Assembly (NCBI RefSeq): GCF_050958605.1
Contig: NZ_JBJHDO010000007.1
Coordinates: forward strand, 1-64,000
DNA from: G016756615 sp050958605
GTDB lineage: Bacteria; Pseudomonadota; Alphaproteobacteria; Rhizobiales; Rhizobiaceae
Direction of reading: 5' to 3'
DNA: 64,000 nt
Shown here: positions 43,438-51,374 of the stretch, one piece after another
Position numbering within the stretch: the first letter of the stretch is position 1
Layout: each line of letters starts with the position of its first letter
The notes under the pieces: generated by a model
What the model was told of the DNA's origin: nothing
The model's input: only the letters and a program-made list of their open reading frames with translations
Databases searched by the model: none
Program-made: the position numbers and the translations under genes

Positions 43438-43902
43438 TCATACCCTCCAACCCGGCCAGGTCGAATCCACCATTGGCATGCCGCCACAGTAGGTGTCGTA
43501 GACAAACCGCCCGTTGGACCGGTCACGGCACCGCCACATGACTTGGCCATACTCGTTGTAGAACTGATCCCAAGCCACACCATAGGCGGGGCCGGGGGAA
43601 TAGTATCCACCGCCATTATTGGCAGCAGCGCCGATTGCAACCCCTGCGGCGGCGACCGCGATACCGGCAGCTATCGAGTTGTCGGCGGCAATGAGCCGGC
43701 TGCACTTCTCGGCCGTGGCGCCACGCCTGACCAAATGCTTCGCGACTTCCCGGCGATAAGTCTGGTCAGGATGGGTCGCGAGCTCCCGACAGAGCGTGTG
43801 CGTGCCCTCATCGTTTAGATTTTTGTATGCGTAGGTCGAGTTTGTTGAGCAGCCGCCAAGCATTGCAGCTGCCGCACTTACTACAAGTGCTGATGTTCTC
43901 AT
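43438..43902 (-). CDS. Glycine-zipper-like lipoprotein
   Basis: A 154-aa protein from ATG 43902. Lipoprotein signal with lipobox MLGGC, a soluble Cys-containing part (THTLCRELATHPDQTYRREV), a Gly/Ala hydrophobic segment (IAAGIAVAAAGVAIGAAANN) and a Tyr/Trp-rich C-terminus. GGGTAGGGGA upstream supports the start. Could be a lysis-linked (spanin-like) or envelope protein; inferred only. Confidence 0.6.
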   Translation of the reverse strand: MRTSALVVSAAAAMLGGCSTNSTYAYKNLNDEGTHTLCRELATHPDQTYRREVAKHLVRRGATAEKCSRLIAADNSIAAGIAVAAAGVAIGAAANNGGGYYSPGPAYGVAWDQFYNEYGQVMWRCRDRSNGRFVYDTYCGGMPMVDSTWPGWRV

Positions 43903-44128
43903 CTGATATCCCCTACCCGCCATCGTTGCAGCAGGAAAGTCCGCGAAAGTCCAGAGCGTTCGCGCCACGTTCGCCGAAGGCAGTAGCGCCCCCTTGCCGC
44001 CGTCGCGGAATCGTGCTGCGATAGCTGAGCCCTACACTCCCTCAATCGGAGTGCTCCCCCCAAGGCGTGTACGAACTTCTGATGAGCCCATTTTGGGTCT
44101 GCGGAATAATCTATTGGGATGGAGCACT

Positions 44129-44671
44129 ATGGCCGACAAAGAAGAAAAGCCGCATCATCTTCGGCTTGCAGCAGAAAATGACCAGGGGGCGGTCGATCGC
44201 GAGCTAGCAAGGCAGGACCTGGAGTGGCCACTTTGCAATTTGGCTGCCAATTTGATGCGAATTTCGCGCGGTGCGGGGAGCCCGCACGAAATTCTCGCGC
44301 AGTGCATTAGCGTCGTGAAGGCGTATCGGGCCTTCAGAGAAGTTTGCCGCACTTGGCCCTCTCACGAAGAAACATTGAAGATCCTTTCTGTTCGGAGAGA
44401 GCGACCTGCCGGAGCCCACTACGACGCGATCGACAGGGGCGCTGAGCGAGTGCTCAGTGGCGCGTTGCGGATGGCTGCCGGGCGTCTGCTGGATCAGGGC
44501 CTACAGGCGGGCCACGGCCACAATGAGATGTTCGAAGGCATAATCCAGATCGAACGCGCTCGTGAGGAGAACCGGAAGCGCGTACAGGCAGAAAGTCGGT
44601 CGAGCAACGACTCGGCGGTGCGCTCACAGCCGAAGCAACGGCGTGCCAAACGGCTGGACATCAAGCGCTAG
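44129..44671 (+). CDS. Helical hypothetical protein
   Basis: A 180-aa, all-helical, charged protein from ATG 44129 (GGAG 5 nt upstream): LAANLMRISRGAGSPHEILA, AERVLSGALRMAAGRLLDQG. It ends in a Lys/Arg-rich tail. No family recognised. The next gene begins 10 nt downstream. Confidence 0.55.
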   Translation: MADKEEKPHHLRLAAENDQGAVDRELARQDLEWPLCNLAANLMRISRGAGSPHEILAQCISVVKAYRAFREVCRTWPSHEETLKILSVRRERPAGAHYDAIDRGAERVLSGALRMAAGRLLDQGLQAGHGHNEMFEGIIQIERAREENRKRVQAESRSSNDSAVRSQPKQRRAKRLDIKR

Positions 44672-44681
44672 GACCCCAGCG

Positions 44682-45413
44682 ATGAAGCGTACGAGGGGTG
44701 GCTTGTGGAATGCGCGGCTGGAGAGACAAATGATCGTCGACAAAATGAGAACCAGTTCTGACACGACTGGATCTCGTCTTGCATGGTCCGAAGCGACCGG
44801 TGACTACGTTATCGAATGCCGGCGACACCGGTATTGGAAAATGGAGCCCGATTGCATCTTTAGCAAGCGCAATCTGGAGCTGAGACTTTACAAGAGCGGG
44901 GAAACTTGTGCGGTGGCGGAGTTTGTTGAGTGGCGCTCCGGTGGCGCTTCCTTGCTCGACGAGTTCGTCGACGAGGCGGATATGGACAGCCAGGCCGATT
45001 ATGACATGGCTATTGTGATGCACGGTTCTTGGCGGTGGCACGAGGCGCCGTTCGACTACGGCACTGTGGTGAGATTCGAACGTTTGGCGATTGACACACG
45101 TCGGGATGCGGGACGGCTTGCGTGGGCTTTGATCCAGGCGGCGATAACTCGTGAGTTTGGTCGACGCGGAGCGCTGATGCTCCTTAAGGCCTTCCCGCTG
45201 GAATACGAAGGTGAAGTCACGCCTCATAGGAGGCCGTTTTTCGAAAGGCGGGTGAGGGCAATGCTGCGCCTTTATTCACGCACCCTTTCTGCCAAGCCGT
45301 TGCCGAATGAATGGGGTGCCGACGGGTGGATGTGGCGGCCGTTGCGCTATTGTCCACCGCCAGTGTCTCCAAAGCCAAAACGCCGCGCTCGGCCCAAGCT
45401 TTCTCATCCGTAG
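44682..45413 (+). CDS. Hypothetical protein
   Basis: A 243-aa protein from ATG 44682. An N-terminal beta-rich half (RLAWSEATGDYVIECRRHRY), then RLAWALIQAAITREFGRRGA, whose position and pattern vaguely recall a GNAT core, and a basic C-terminal tail. I cannot assign a family. It overlaps the convergent DUF6074 gene by 10 nt. Confidence 0.5.
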   Translation: MKRTRGGLWNARLERQMIVDKMRTSSDTTGSRLAWSEATGDYVIECRRHRYWKMEPDCIFSKRNLELRLYKSGETCAVAEFVEWRSGGASLLDEFVDEADMDSQADYDMAIVMHGSWRWHEAPFDYGTVVRFERLAIDTRRDAGRLAWALIQAAITREFGRRGALMLLKAFPLEYEGEVTPHRRPFFERRVRAMLRLYSRTLSAKPLPNEWGADGWMWRPLRYCPPPVSPKPKRRARPKLSHP

Positions 45414-45697
45414 AGGAATATCCGCCCAAAGACCTGATCGGCGAATGCCCGAAGTTCGGCTTCAATGACCTCTTCAGCGAGGCTCGCAGCGACCATTTGC
45501 GAGCGCATGCCCGCAAGGACCTGCTTCCAATAGTGGTCGGCGCCGCGTCCTGTCTTTTCGGCAAGGACTTCGGCCGTTCGCCGAATTTTCCCAACCCGTT
45601 TTGCTGCAGGAAAGGGAATAACGACGCATTGGGCCGCGGTCTGGTCATCATTTACAGCGTGTCCGAACGTCACTGCCGTTCTCCTACCTGGGGCCAT
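45404..45697 (-). CDS. DUF6074-family protein
   Basis: A 97-aa protein with VVIPFPAAKRVGKIRRTAEV and LAEKTGRGADHYWKQVL and a C-terminal EELRAFADQVF-like helix, the signature of DUF6074, a small family frequent in rhizobial phages. One copy of a palindromic repeat lies 13 nt upstream of its ATG, which could act as operator. Confidence 0.75.
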   Translation of the reverse strand: MAPGRRTAVTFGHAVNDDQTAAQCVVIPFPAAKRVGKIRRTAEVLAEKTGRGADHYWKQVLAGMRSQMVAASLAEEVIEAELRAFADQVFGRIFLYG

Positions 45698-45709
45698 AGT
45701 ATTAAGAGC

Positions 45710-45820
45710 ACTTCGGGTTTCCGAAATCGGCTGAGGCCGTGAAAACGCTGGATCGGAGACATCAGGAAGCCTTACGGATTTCGGGTTTCCGAAGCGGGCG
45801 GATTTCGGAATTCCGAAGCG
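45710..45820. repeat. Three iteron-like palindromic repeats
   Basis: Related 20-mers with the core TTCGGxxTTCCGAA occur at 45710-45729, 45777-45796 and 45801-45820. The third contains the perfect 14-bp palindrome TTCGGAATTCCGAA. The last two are 24 bp apart and lie in the 3' end of the wHTH gene, where they encode a C-terminal peptide repeat (SEIRPLRKPEIRK). The first lies in the promoter area of the DUF6074 gene. Operator or origin-type iterons are possible. Confidence 0.6.
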
Positions 45821-46334
45821 AGGAATTTTTCTTTCCGCTTGCCTTGGCTCGCTGCTCTCTCATCAGATGACGGACGGTTTCCGACCACTCGCGCGCCCGC
45901 TCCATTGTCGTTCGGCGCCACTCGTTTGTTGCTCTGGCGCCTTCATAGTCGCCATCGGTGGTAAGACGAAAGCGGCTGGGATGGGCGGTGCCGTCACCGG
46001 CCCGACCGCGTTCGATCCTGAGAAGCCCCTTGAAGGCTAGTTCATCGAGAGCATCGGCAACATACTCTGCGGTCACCCCATAATCATGGAACTGCTCATG
46101 GGTAACAATCAGCTTCCCGTTGCTGGTGCGACCGTGACCTATGTGCTCGATCACTAGGCGGTCAAATGCCTTCCGGGCGTTATAGCTGAGGGTACGGTAG
46201 GCAGGGCTTTCCAGCATTTCCCGCGTGTAGGCGTACCAGCCGCCCTGGTCCGTAGGAGGCGCCGTGTGCTTTGCGACAAGGGAGGCAGTTTTGCCTCTTT
46301 CTGTCCTGCTTCCGTCGCGCTCCGTACTCCTCAT
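45762..46334 (-). CDS. Winged-helix, replication-initiator-like phage protein
   Basis: A 190-aa protein from ATG 46334, overlapping the upstream XRE stop. GGWYAYTREMLESPAYRTLS, then NARKAFDRLVIEHIGHGRTS, and a wHTH core (LIVTHEQFHDYGVTAEYVAD, ALDELAFKGLLRIERGR). The pattern fits small phage or plasmid proteins that bind their own gene region. Iteron-like repeats in its 3' end agree with that idea. Confidence 0.62.
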   Translation of the reverse strand: MRSTERDGSRTERGKTASLVAKHTAPPTDQGGWYAYTREMLESPAYRTLSYNARKAFDRLVIEHIGHGRTSNGKLIVTHEQFHDYGVTAEYVADALDELAFKGLLRIERGRAGDGTAHPSRFRLTTDGDYEGARATNEWRRTTMERAREWSETVRHLMREQRAKASGKKNSSLRNSEIRPLRKPEIRKAS

Positions 46335-46582
46335 TGGCTTGGGCCTCCTGGCTTTGCCAGTCGAACGCCCGCCCCGCCGCCATTCTCGGGGATGAACACA
46401 ACACCGCGCTGCTCCAGCGCAAGCCGGACCAGGAGCCACGTGGATTCCTTCCCGGACCCAGCGTCAAGTTTGTTCAGCGTGTTGCGATGCAGCCCCGTTA
46501 TTTCCGCGAGCTGAGGATTGGAAAGCCCTAGAGCCGCCTTAGCCATCTTGAACTGCTCAGGTGTCAGTACTTTGCCACTCAC
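46331..46582 (-). CDS. XRE-family HTH regulator
   Basis: An 83-aa protein from GTG 46582: TPEQFKMAKAALGLSNPQLA, then EITGLHRNTLNKLDAG is the HTH; ESTWLLVRLALEQRGVVF completes the domain. It lies leftmost in a divergent control region opposite the rightward small-gene operon, like a phage repressor or Cro. Confidence 0.82.
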   Translation of the reverse strand: MSGKVLTPEQFKMAKAALGLSNPQLAEITGLHRNTLNKLDAGSGKESTWLLVRLALEQRGVVFIPENGGGAGVRLAKPGGPSQ

Positions 46583-46616
46583 TGCGAATTCCTATGCCAG
46601 TAGCACAAAAAGTGGG

Positions 46617-46658
46617 TTGACAGCATATGCTATCACTCCTAATTTAGTGCTGTCAGCA
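46617..46658 (+). promoter_or_regulatory. Rightward promoter with flanking operator-like dyads
   Basis: TTGACA (46617-46622) is followed after 17 nt by TAATTT (46640-46645). The palindromes AGCATATGCT (46622-46631) and TGCTGTCAGCA (46648-46658) flank the -10 region. They share AGCA/TGCT half-sites, as expected for a repressor binding on both sides. The site lies between the divergent XRE gene and the rightward operon at 46675. Confidence 0.5.
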
Positions 46659-46674
46659 CACGAAAGCAACGGCC

Positions 46675-46938
46675 ATGTTCAACCGCAGTGACATCATGAA
46701 AAGGGCTTGGCAGCGCTACCGTTATCAATATGGCCGCCGCCAATTCGATCGGTCCAACTTTGCCTACTGCCTCCGTTGCGCATGGGGCAAAGCAATCCGC
46801 GCCACCAAGACCATGGCCGATATTCGAGCCGACGCTATCCGCTACGAACTGGCAACGCTCGAAACGCGGTCCTTTCAACAAAACATCGAACCGCGCCGCC
46901 GCATGCTGACGGCCGAACTCGCCGCCCTGGCGGCATAG
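46675..46938 (+). CDS. Small phage hypothetical protein
   Basis: An 87-aa basic protein starting MFNRSDIMKRAWQRYRYQYG, with FAYCLRCAWGKAIRATKTM in the middle. The N-terminal SDIMKRAW-x-x-YR pattern is common in small rhizobial phage proteins. First gene after the divergent promoter. Function unknown. Confidence 0.65.
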   Translation: MFNRSDIMKRAWQRYRYQYGRRQFDRSNFAYCLRCAWGKAIRATKTMADIRADAIRYELATLETRSFQQNIEPRRRMLTAELAALAA

Positions 46939-46958
46939 TCACCTTGGGAGATAATGGC

Positions 46959-47243
46959 ATGGCAACTGAGCCGAAAATCGTGGAACCCTTCTTCGTCGAG
47001 GACAAGGTGGTTACCGGCCTAGCTCTGGCCGACGAAATCGCACCCGGCGTTTTCCGCTGCTCGTTCTATTCCGAGCAAAGGAGCCTCGCATACGGCATTG
47101 GCGGGAAGGAACGAACCGTCACCGCGAAGTTCATTCTCACGGCGGACGCCATGAAGGCACTGGCCCAGGCACTCGCCACCGCTGGGGAGAGCGCCCCTGA
47201 CGAATTCGCGGACGTGCCCGCCGCTTCGATTCACCAGCACTAG
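46959..47243 (+). CDS. Small phage hypothetical protein
   Basis: A 94-aa protein from ATG 46959 with GGGAG 10 nt upstream. Beta-rich (GLALADEIAPGVFRCSFYSE), then KFILTADAMKALAQALATAG. Same operon as its neighbours. No function known. Confidence 0.6.
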   Translation: MATEPKIVEPFFVEDKVVTGLALADEIAPGVFRCSFYSEQRSLAYGIGGKERTVTAKFILTADAMKALAQALATAGESAPDEFADVPAASIHQH

Positions 47244-47270
47244 CTGCAATCACAACTTGGGAGAACTGAA

Positions 47271-47678
47271 ATGACCCGAACACCCGTTCGGGCAGCCACC
47301 GAAGGCTTGCCCTCTATCGACCGCCGTAAGGCACTGTCTGCCGCTGGTATCGGCTTGGCGACCATTCTGACTGGCTGCAAGCCGCCTCTCGCCCCCGCAG
47401 TGGCATTTGCCGAGACGGAAGAGCAAAGCCCTGTCATGCAGCTCTTCCAGCAATGGCAGGCAACGTATCACAGCGCAGACGACACGCCGGACGAGGTTTG
47501 CGACGCACTAATGGGTGTCTGTTCCGAGCTCGAAGAGCGCATGATGGCTTTGCCGTCGATAAGCGCTGCTGACCTCGCTGCAAAACTAGTTGTCACTACC
47601 AGCTACGGCGACTTCGAATTCGACTCTGAAAGCGACCTATACGCTGAAATTCTCGCACTTTGCGGGGGGTGGAGATGA
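47271..47678 (+). CDS. Tat/lipobox-type phage hypothetical protein
   Basis: A 135-aa protein with DRRKALSAAGIGLATILTGC near residues 17-36, which combines a twin-Arg start with a lipobox Cys. The soluble part contains VMQLFQQWQATYHSADDTPD and LPSISAADLAAKLVVTTSYG. That C-terminal domain is paralogous to the next gene. Confidence 0.62.
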   Translation: MTRTPVRAATEGLPSIDRRKALSAAGIGLATILTGCKPPLAPAVAFAETEEQSPVMQLFQQWQATYHSADDTPDEVCDALMGVCSELEERMMALPSISAADLAAKLVVTTSYGDFEFDSESDLYAEILALCGGWR

Positions 47679-48031
47679 GCACGCGTCCTCGGAACACGAA
47701 CGTAATTATGACCCTGTTCCGGCGGTGGGAGGACGTGGAAACCGATCTTTCCTGTCCCAACGTCGATGATAACGAGATCGAACGCCTAACGGCTGCCGGC
47801 AACGATCTGGAGGACGCAATCCTTGCGCTTCCGGCCAGGACCGTGGCCGATTTTGCAGCCAAGGTGCTTGTCCATACCCTTTATGGCCAATTCACCCTCG
47901 ACGGAGATCCTGCAGGCGAACGCCTTATCGAGGAAGCTATCGCCTTGGCCCGGTCTTCCCGCTCCACGAGGAAATCGGCCCCTCCGGCCAACCTCCTGGA
48001 CGCGGTAAGAGCGGCGAGGGCGAAGCTATGA
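47675..48031 (+). CDS. Paralogue of the preceding phage protein, without signal
   Basis: A 118-aa protein from ATG 47675, overlapping the previous TGA by 4 nt. MTLFRRWEDVETDLSC and LPARTVADFAAKVLVHTLYG parallel the previous protein's LFQQW and LPSISAADLAAKLVV blocks. A tandem duplication in which only the first copy carries an export signal. Confidence 0.62.
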   Translation: MSTRPRNTNVIMTLFRRWEDVETDLSCPNVDDNEIERLTAAGNDLEDAILALPARTVADFAAKVLVHTLYGQFTLDGDPAGERLIEEAIALARSSRSTRKSAPPANLLDAVRAARAKL

Positions 48032-48426
48032 CCGCCCTCCCTTCACCCTCCATCTACTGGATTGCCCCTTCTGCCACGCCACGGCAGCGCGTCGAGGCCG
48101 CTATCGAGCGCCTTATCGCGCTTCTGGATGTGATCGACGGCGACGAGAATCTTGAAGACAATGGCGACGGCGAGCCCTGGCTTGCCGGCTTCTGTGGTGA
48201 CTGCCGGGATCTGGAGGCAGATCCAAGCGACGACGAGCCCTCGCTAGGCTCTCCCGAGAGACACCCATTCTCGCGAGAATTCACGATAGACGGGGTGTTG
48301 CAACCCCGTAGCGGTTGGCTTTTGCGACACAGCGGCGGCTCTCAAGAACATTGGGCCGATGGGTCGTCCTACATTCTCTATGATCTGGAGGAAGAGAACG
48401 AGCACGGCGAGGCCGCGCACTTTTGA
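48028..48426 (+). CDS. Small phage hypothetical protein
   Basis: A 132-aa acidic protein overlapping the previous stop by 4 nt. An N-terminal helix (RVEAAIERLIALLDVIDGDE), a central Asp/Glu-rich part with GFCGDCRDLE, and a C-terminal beta region. No family recognised. Confidence 0.58.
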   Translation: MTALPSPSIYWIAPSATPRQRVEAAIERLIALLDVIDGDENLEDNGDGEPWLAGFCGDCRDLEADPSDDEPSLGSPERHPFSREFTIDGVLQPRSGWLLRHSGGSQEHWADGSSYILYDLEEENEHGEAAHF

Positions 48427-48632
48427 GCCTTGCCGTCTTTAGGGGGAACAGGGCTCAACGGGAATATTGGAGATCCACCCGGCTCCCACCGTTTGAAAAG
48501 CCACTCGGGTGACTACCACCTATCTTCAGAGTCCGCTGGTCTCGCAAGCCCAAAGCCCCGCTTCTCCAAACTGGGGGAGACGCGCCACGCGTCGATGGCG
48601 CGTCCAGCGTAGAGTAAGAGAGAGCCCGCTCC

Positions 48633-48908
48633 TCAACAGCCGCTACCACCGCAGCTACCACCGATCGATGAACATGTGTCCGTCAACACGCACTTGGACT
48701 GAGAACCAACTTTGCAACAGCAGCTGCCACTAGAACAAGCAACCTGTATCACAGGTCGCTCCGTATAAGGCCTTTCAATACGAGGTTTTACAAGAATACT
48801 AACTACTACCGGTTTCTTTTCTGCTACTGATGAATTGATGTCACCAGCAACAGCAACAGGAAGATTCACCACAAGGGCAAACACAACAAACATAGATTTA
48901 ATCATTTT
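48633..48908 (-). CDS. Secreted Cys-rich small protein
   Basis: A 91-aa protein from ATG 48908 (GGAGGAG 5 nt upstream). Signal peptide MIKSMFVVFALVVNLPVAVA, a short polar spacer, then a C-terminal Cys-rich module: ACSSGSCCCKVGS, CVLTDTCSS and GGSCGGSGC. The region is markedly AT-richer than its neighbours. Disulfide-stabilised secreted peptide; possibly a toxin-like or envelope cargo product, but no family is recognised. Confidence 0.62.
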   Translation of the reverse strand, partial: KMIKSMFVVFALVVNLPVAVAGDINSSVAEKKPVVVSILVKPRIERPYTERPVIQVACSSGSCCCKVGSQSKCVLTDTCSSIGGSCGGSGC

Positions 48909-49149
48909 ACTCCTCCATAATTGGCACCGTGCGCCAACGTAAATTATTATGTAGCATTTTTGAACAACAATAAATGATAAAACTAGAGCCCAATCCGAAC
49001 GCCAAGACATCCGCACTCGCGCAGTACGTCGCACGTAAATTATCCTTTGAGCGCCACTGGCTTTACAGTACGAGGAAGGCTGTAGATATCTTGACAGCGG
49101 ACGGTTTGCTTCGCCCTTGATCTTTCCTGGTAACCAGCCAGCGACCGCC

Positions 49150-49446
49150 TCAACCGCCCTTTAGCCGCGATGCGATCCAAGCGACGACGTTACCATTTTC
49201 CCAGAACGGCTCATGAATAACTGCGCCCCTGGCGCGATCAAGATCAACATCGACGAGTAGGACCTCAACGTCTGGTTCGCATTGGTCACACCGGAACTTG
49301 ATGTTCTGAGGGTCGCGTCCGCCGCCATAGATCATCATGAGATCCGAAGACCGGTAAAGGCGTGTATTATCGCAACGTCGACAGGTGGCCTTGACGAGCA
49401 TGCCACGGCGGACGGCCTTACCAAGGGTATTGATCGGCTGCGCCAT
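49150..49446 (-). CDS. Zinc-ribbon phage protein
   Basis: A 98-aa protein from ATG 49446, with ATCRRCDNTRLYRSSDLMMI and then FRCDQCEPD: two CxxC knuckles about 30 residues apart. Probably nucleic-acid or protein binding. Starts 2 nt downstream of the preceding gene on the same strand. Confidence 0.65.
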   Translation of the reverse strand: MAQPINTLGKAVRRGMLVKATCRRCDNTRLYRSSDLMMIYGGGRDPQNIKFRCDQCEPDVEVLLVDVDLDRARGAVIHEPFWENGNVVAWIASRLKGG

Positions 49447-49448
49447 GG

Positions 49449-49691
49449 CTACTTGTCGGGACTCGTGCGCGGTCCGGTGAGCGTCCGCCCAATCCACGGC
49501 GCCTCTTTCCCCGTCACTTCGCTAACCGTTGCGAGCAGCGCGTCATGCAATCGCTGCAGCGCCCAATAGTCGGCACAGGAGGTGCGCAGGTTCATGCTGT
49601 AGCTCACAATAACCCTATGAACGCCCTCCATATCGGCCGCAAAACGGTCCTTCATGATTATCTCGTCTGGTTTCTTCCGGCGGCTTGCCAT
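49449..49691 (-). CDS. Small phage hypothetical protein
   Basis: An 80-aa basic protein (MASRRKKPDEIIMKDRFAAD at the start; CADYWALQRLHDALLATVSE later). Two-gene minus-strand unit with the zinc-ribbon gene. No family recognised. Confidence 0.55.
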   Translation of the reverse strand: MASRRKKPDEIIMKDRFAADMEGVHRVIVSYSMNLRTSCADYWALQRLHDALLATVSEVTGKEAPWIGRTLTGPRTSPDK

Positions 49692-49830
49692 CGCATCCTC
49701 GCTCGTTGCCTGTCGTGTTTTCTCCGCCGCATCGTAGGCAAATATTCCTCAAGTCCGGCGCGTGGCAAGATCCGGGTTGACAATTTTGTTCTCATTTTGT
49801 TCACTGCCCACAGACGCGAAGGAGAACGTC

Positions 49831-50457
49831 ATGAGACACGCATCCGAGCGGCCGATCCCCGTCATCAAGATCACAATCCCGACTGCCACGCCCGCTGAGC
49901 TGGAACGCGGCGTCGAAGCTGCCTTATCGGTTTTCGTTCAGTCTGGAATCCATCCGTGCCAAGCCGCCGAGGCCGTCTATAAGCTGGAGGGGTGGGATGT
50001 TTCCGGCTTTGATCCTGCGTTGGAGCTCACCGAAGCGGAAGACGAAATGGTCTCGGCCTGGCTACAAGCCGGACAGTCCGCAATCGCTGCCGCATGCTCC
50101 GAGTGGGAACCCGAGCGGCAGAGGCCGTTAAACGCCAACATGGAATTGATCATCGACCCGGAGACACAGCTGGCCGAGCGCGACGCTGCCCTGTCGACGA
50201 TCCGCGCCTATATCAAGGCTACCGACGGGGCCGGCGAGGAGCTTGACGACAAGGTTCCGCAGCTCGCCCAGATCATTGCCAGCGACATCGAGGACCGGTT
50301 CAAAGCGAGGGACTTGGTTGCAGACCTGACCATCGCTTACACTACTCTCCAGATGGCGAGCTATTATCCCGACCAGCCCGCCGAAGCCATGAGGCAGCGA
50401 GTGCTCGATGCAGTCAATGCGCTCGAAAGAGAGGCAGCGCCGCGCCAAGCGGCATGA
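49831..50457 (+). CDS. Phage hypothetical protein
   Basis: A 208-aa protein from ATG 49831 (GAAGGAG upstream): an acidic helical sequence with AELERGVEAALSVFVQSGIH and DLVADLTIAYTTLQMASYYP. No enzymatic motif seen. It ends 15 nt before the SRAP gene. Confidence 0.58.
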   Translation: MRHASERPIPVIKITIPTATPAELERGVEAALSVFVQSGIHPCQAAEAVYKLEGWDVSGFDPALELTEAEDEMVSAWLQAGQSAIAAACSEWEPERQRPLNANMELIIDPETQLAERDAALSTIRAYIKATDGAGEELDDKVPQLAQIIASDIEDRFKARDLVADLTIAYTTLQMASYYPDQPAEAMRQRVLDAVNALEREAAPRQAA

Positions 50458-50472
50458 CCGGAGCAGATCAGC

Positions 50473-51174
50473 TTGTGCAATCTGTACAACGTCACGACGA
50501 CGAGACAGGCCATCCTCGAATGGTCCCGGGCGATGCGGGACCGGACCGGCTTTAACGAGGAAAGCCGCGACGTTTATCCCAACTACCTTGCCCCTGCGGT
50601 GAGAGTTGGCGCCGATGGCGAGCGCGAAGTCGTGCCGTTGCAGTGGGGCATGCCGACACCACCGGACCGCGTCAAAGGCAAGACCGATCCGGGTACGACC
50701 AACATCCGCCGTCCGCAGATTAAGCACTGGCAGCAGTATCTCGCTGTCGGCAACCGCTGCCTTGTGCCGGCGACGAGCTTTGCGGAGCCCAGCCCGACCC
50801 CGGGCGACAAGGATCCGGAGACGGGCGTCCAGCGAAACTACTGGTTTGCCACGGCGCCCGATCGGCCGCTCTTTGCCTTTGCCGGCCTATGGACACCCTG
50901 GCGTGGCGTCCGCAAGGTCCGAGACGGGGAGCAGGATTTCGAGCTTTTCGGATTTTTTACCACCGACGCGAACAATGTCGTGAAACCGATCCACCCCAAG
51001 GCGATGCCAGTGATCCTCACCACAGCCGAGGAGATGGACGTTTGGCTCCGCGCGCCGTGGTCCGAAGCCAAGGCGTTGCAACGTCCCCTCCCCGACGACA
51101 AGCTCGTCATCGTCGACAAGCCCGCCACACAGATCAAATACCCGGACGCCGCGGCGCAAGGCTCGTTGCTGTAG
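50473..51174 (+). CDS. SRAP-family (HMCES/YedK-like) DNA-protein crosslink repair protein
   Basis: A 233-aa protein starting TTG-Cys (MCNLYN). Cys2 is the catalytic residue that becomes N-terminal and crosslinks abasic sites in ssDNA, so the TTG at 50473 must be the start. Further SRAP blocks: NYLAPAVRV, PLQWGMPTP, NIRRP, RCLVPATSFAEP and IHPKAMPVIL (catalytic His). The set appears complete. It should shield abasic sites, useful during phage replication under damage. Confidence 0.9.
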   Translation: MCNLYNVTTTRQAILEWSRAMRDRTGFNEESRDVYPNYLAPAVRVGADGEREVVPLQWGMPTPPDRVKGKTDPGTTNIRRPQIKHWQQYLAVGNRCLVPATSFAEPSPTPGDKDPETGVQRNYWFATAPDRPLFAFAGLWTPWRGVRKVRDGEQDFELFGFFTTDANNVVKPIHPKAMPVILTTAEEMDVWLRAPWSEAKALQRPLPDDKLVIVDKPATQIKYPDAAAQGSLL

Positions 51175-51176
51175 CC

Positions 51177-51374
51177 ATGTCTGACGATCCATCAGTTCCC
51201 AGACTGATCGTCGCTCCGCACAAACTATATGAGCATTGGTGCGAGCATCCCGGCTGCAAAGCCTGGGGCGGATGGGGCTTCCCGCAGGGCAAGGCTACGG
51301 TATGGTATTGCTTCGAGCATCGCGGAGATGGTGATGACCGTAAGCCCGCCGAAGACAGCGCTGCCGTATGTTGA
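51177..51374 (+). CDS. Small zinc-finger-like phage protein
   Basis: A 65-aa protein from ATG 51177, 2 nt after the SRAP stop: HWCEHPGCKAWGGWGFPQGK and WYCFEH. Cys/His spacing suggests one zinc site. Similar short proteins occur next to SRAP genes in rhizobial islands as far as I recall. Confidence 0.62.
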   Translation: MSDDPSVPRLIVAPHKLYEHWCEHPGCKAWGGWGFPQGKATVWYCFEHRGDGDDRKPAEDSAAVC

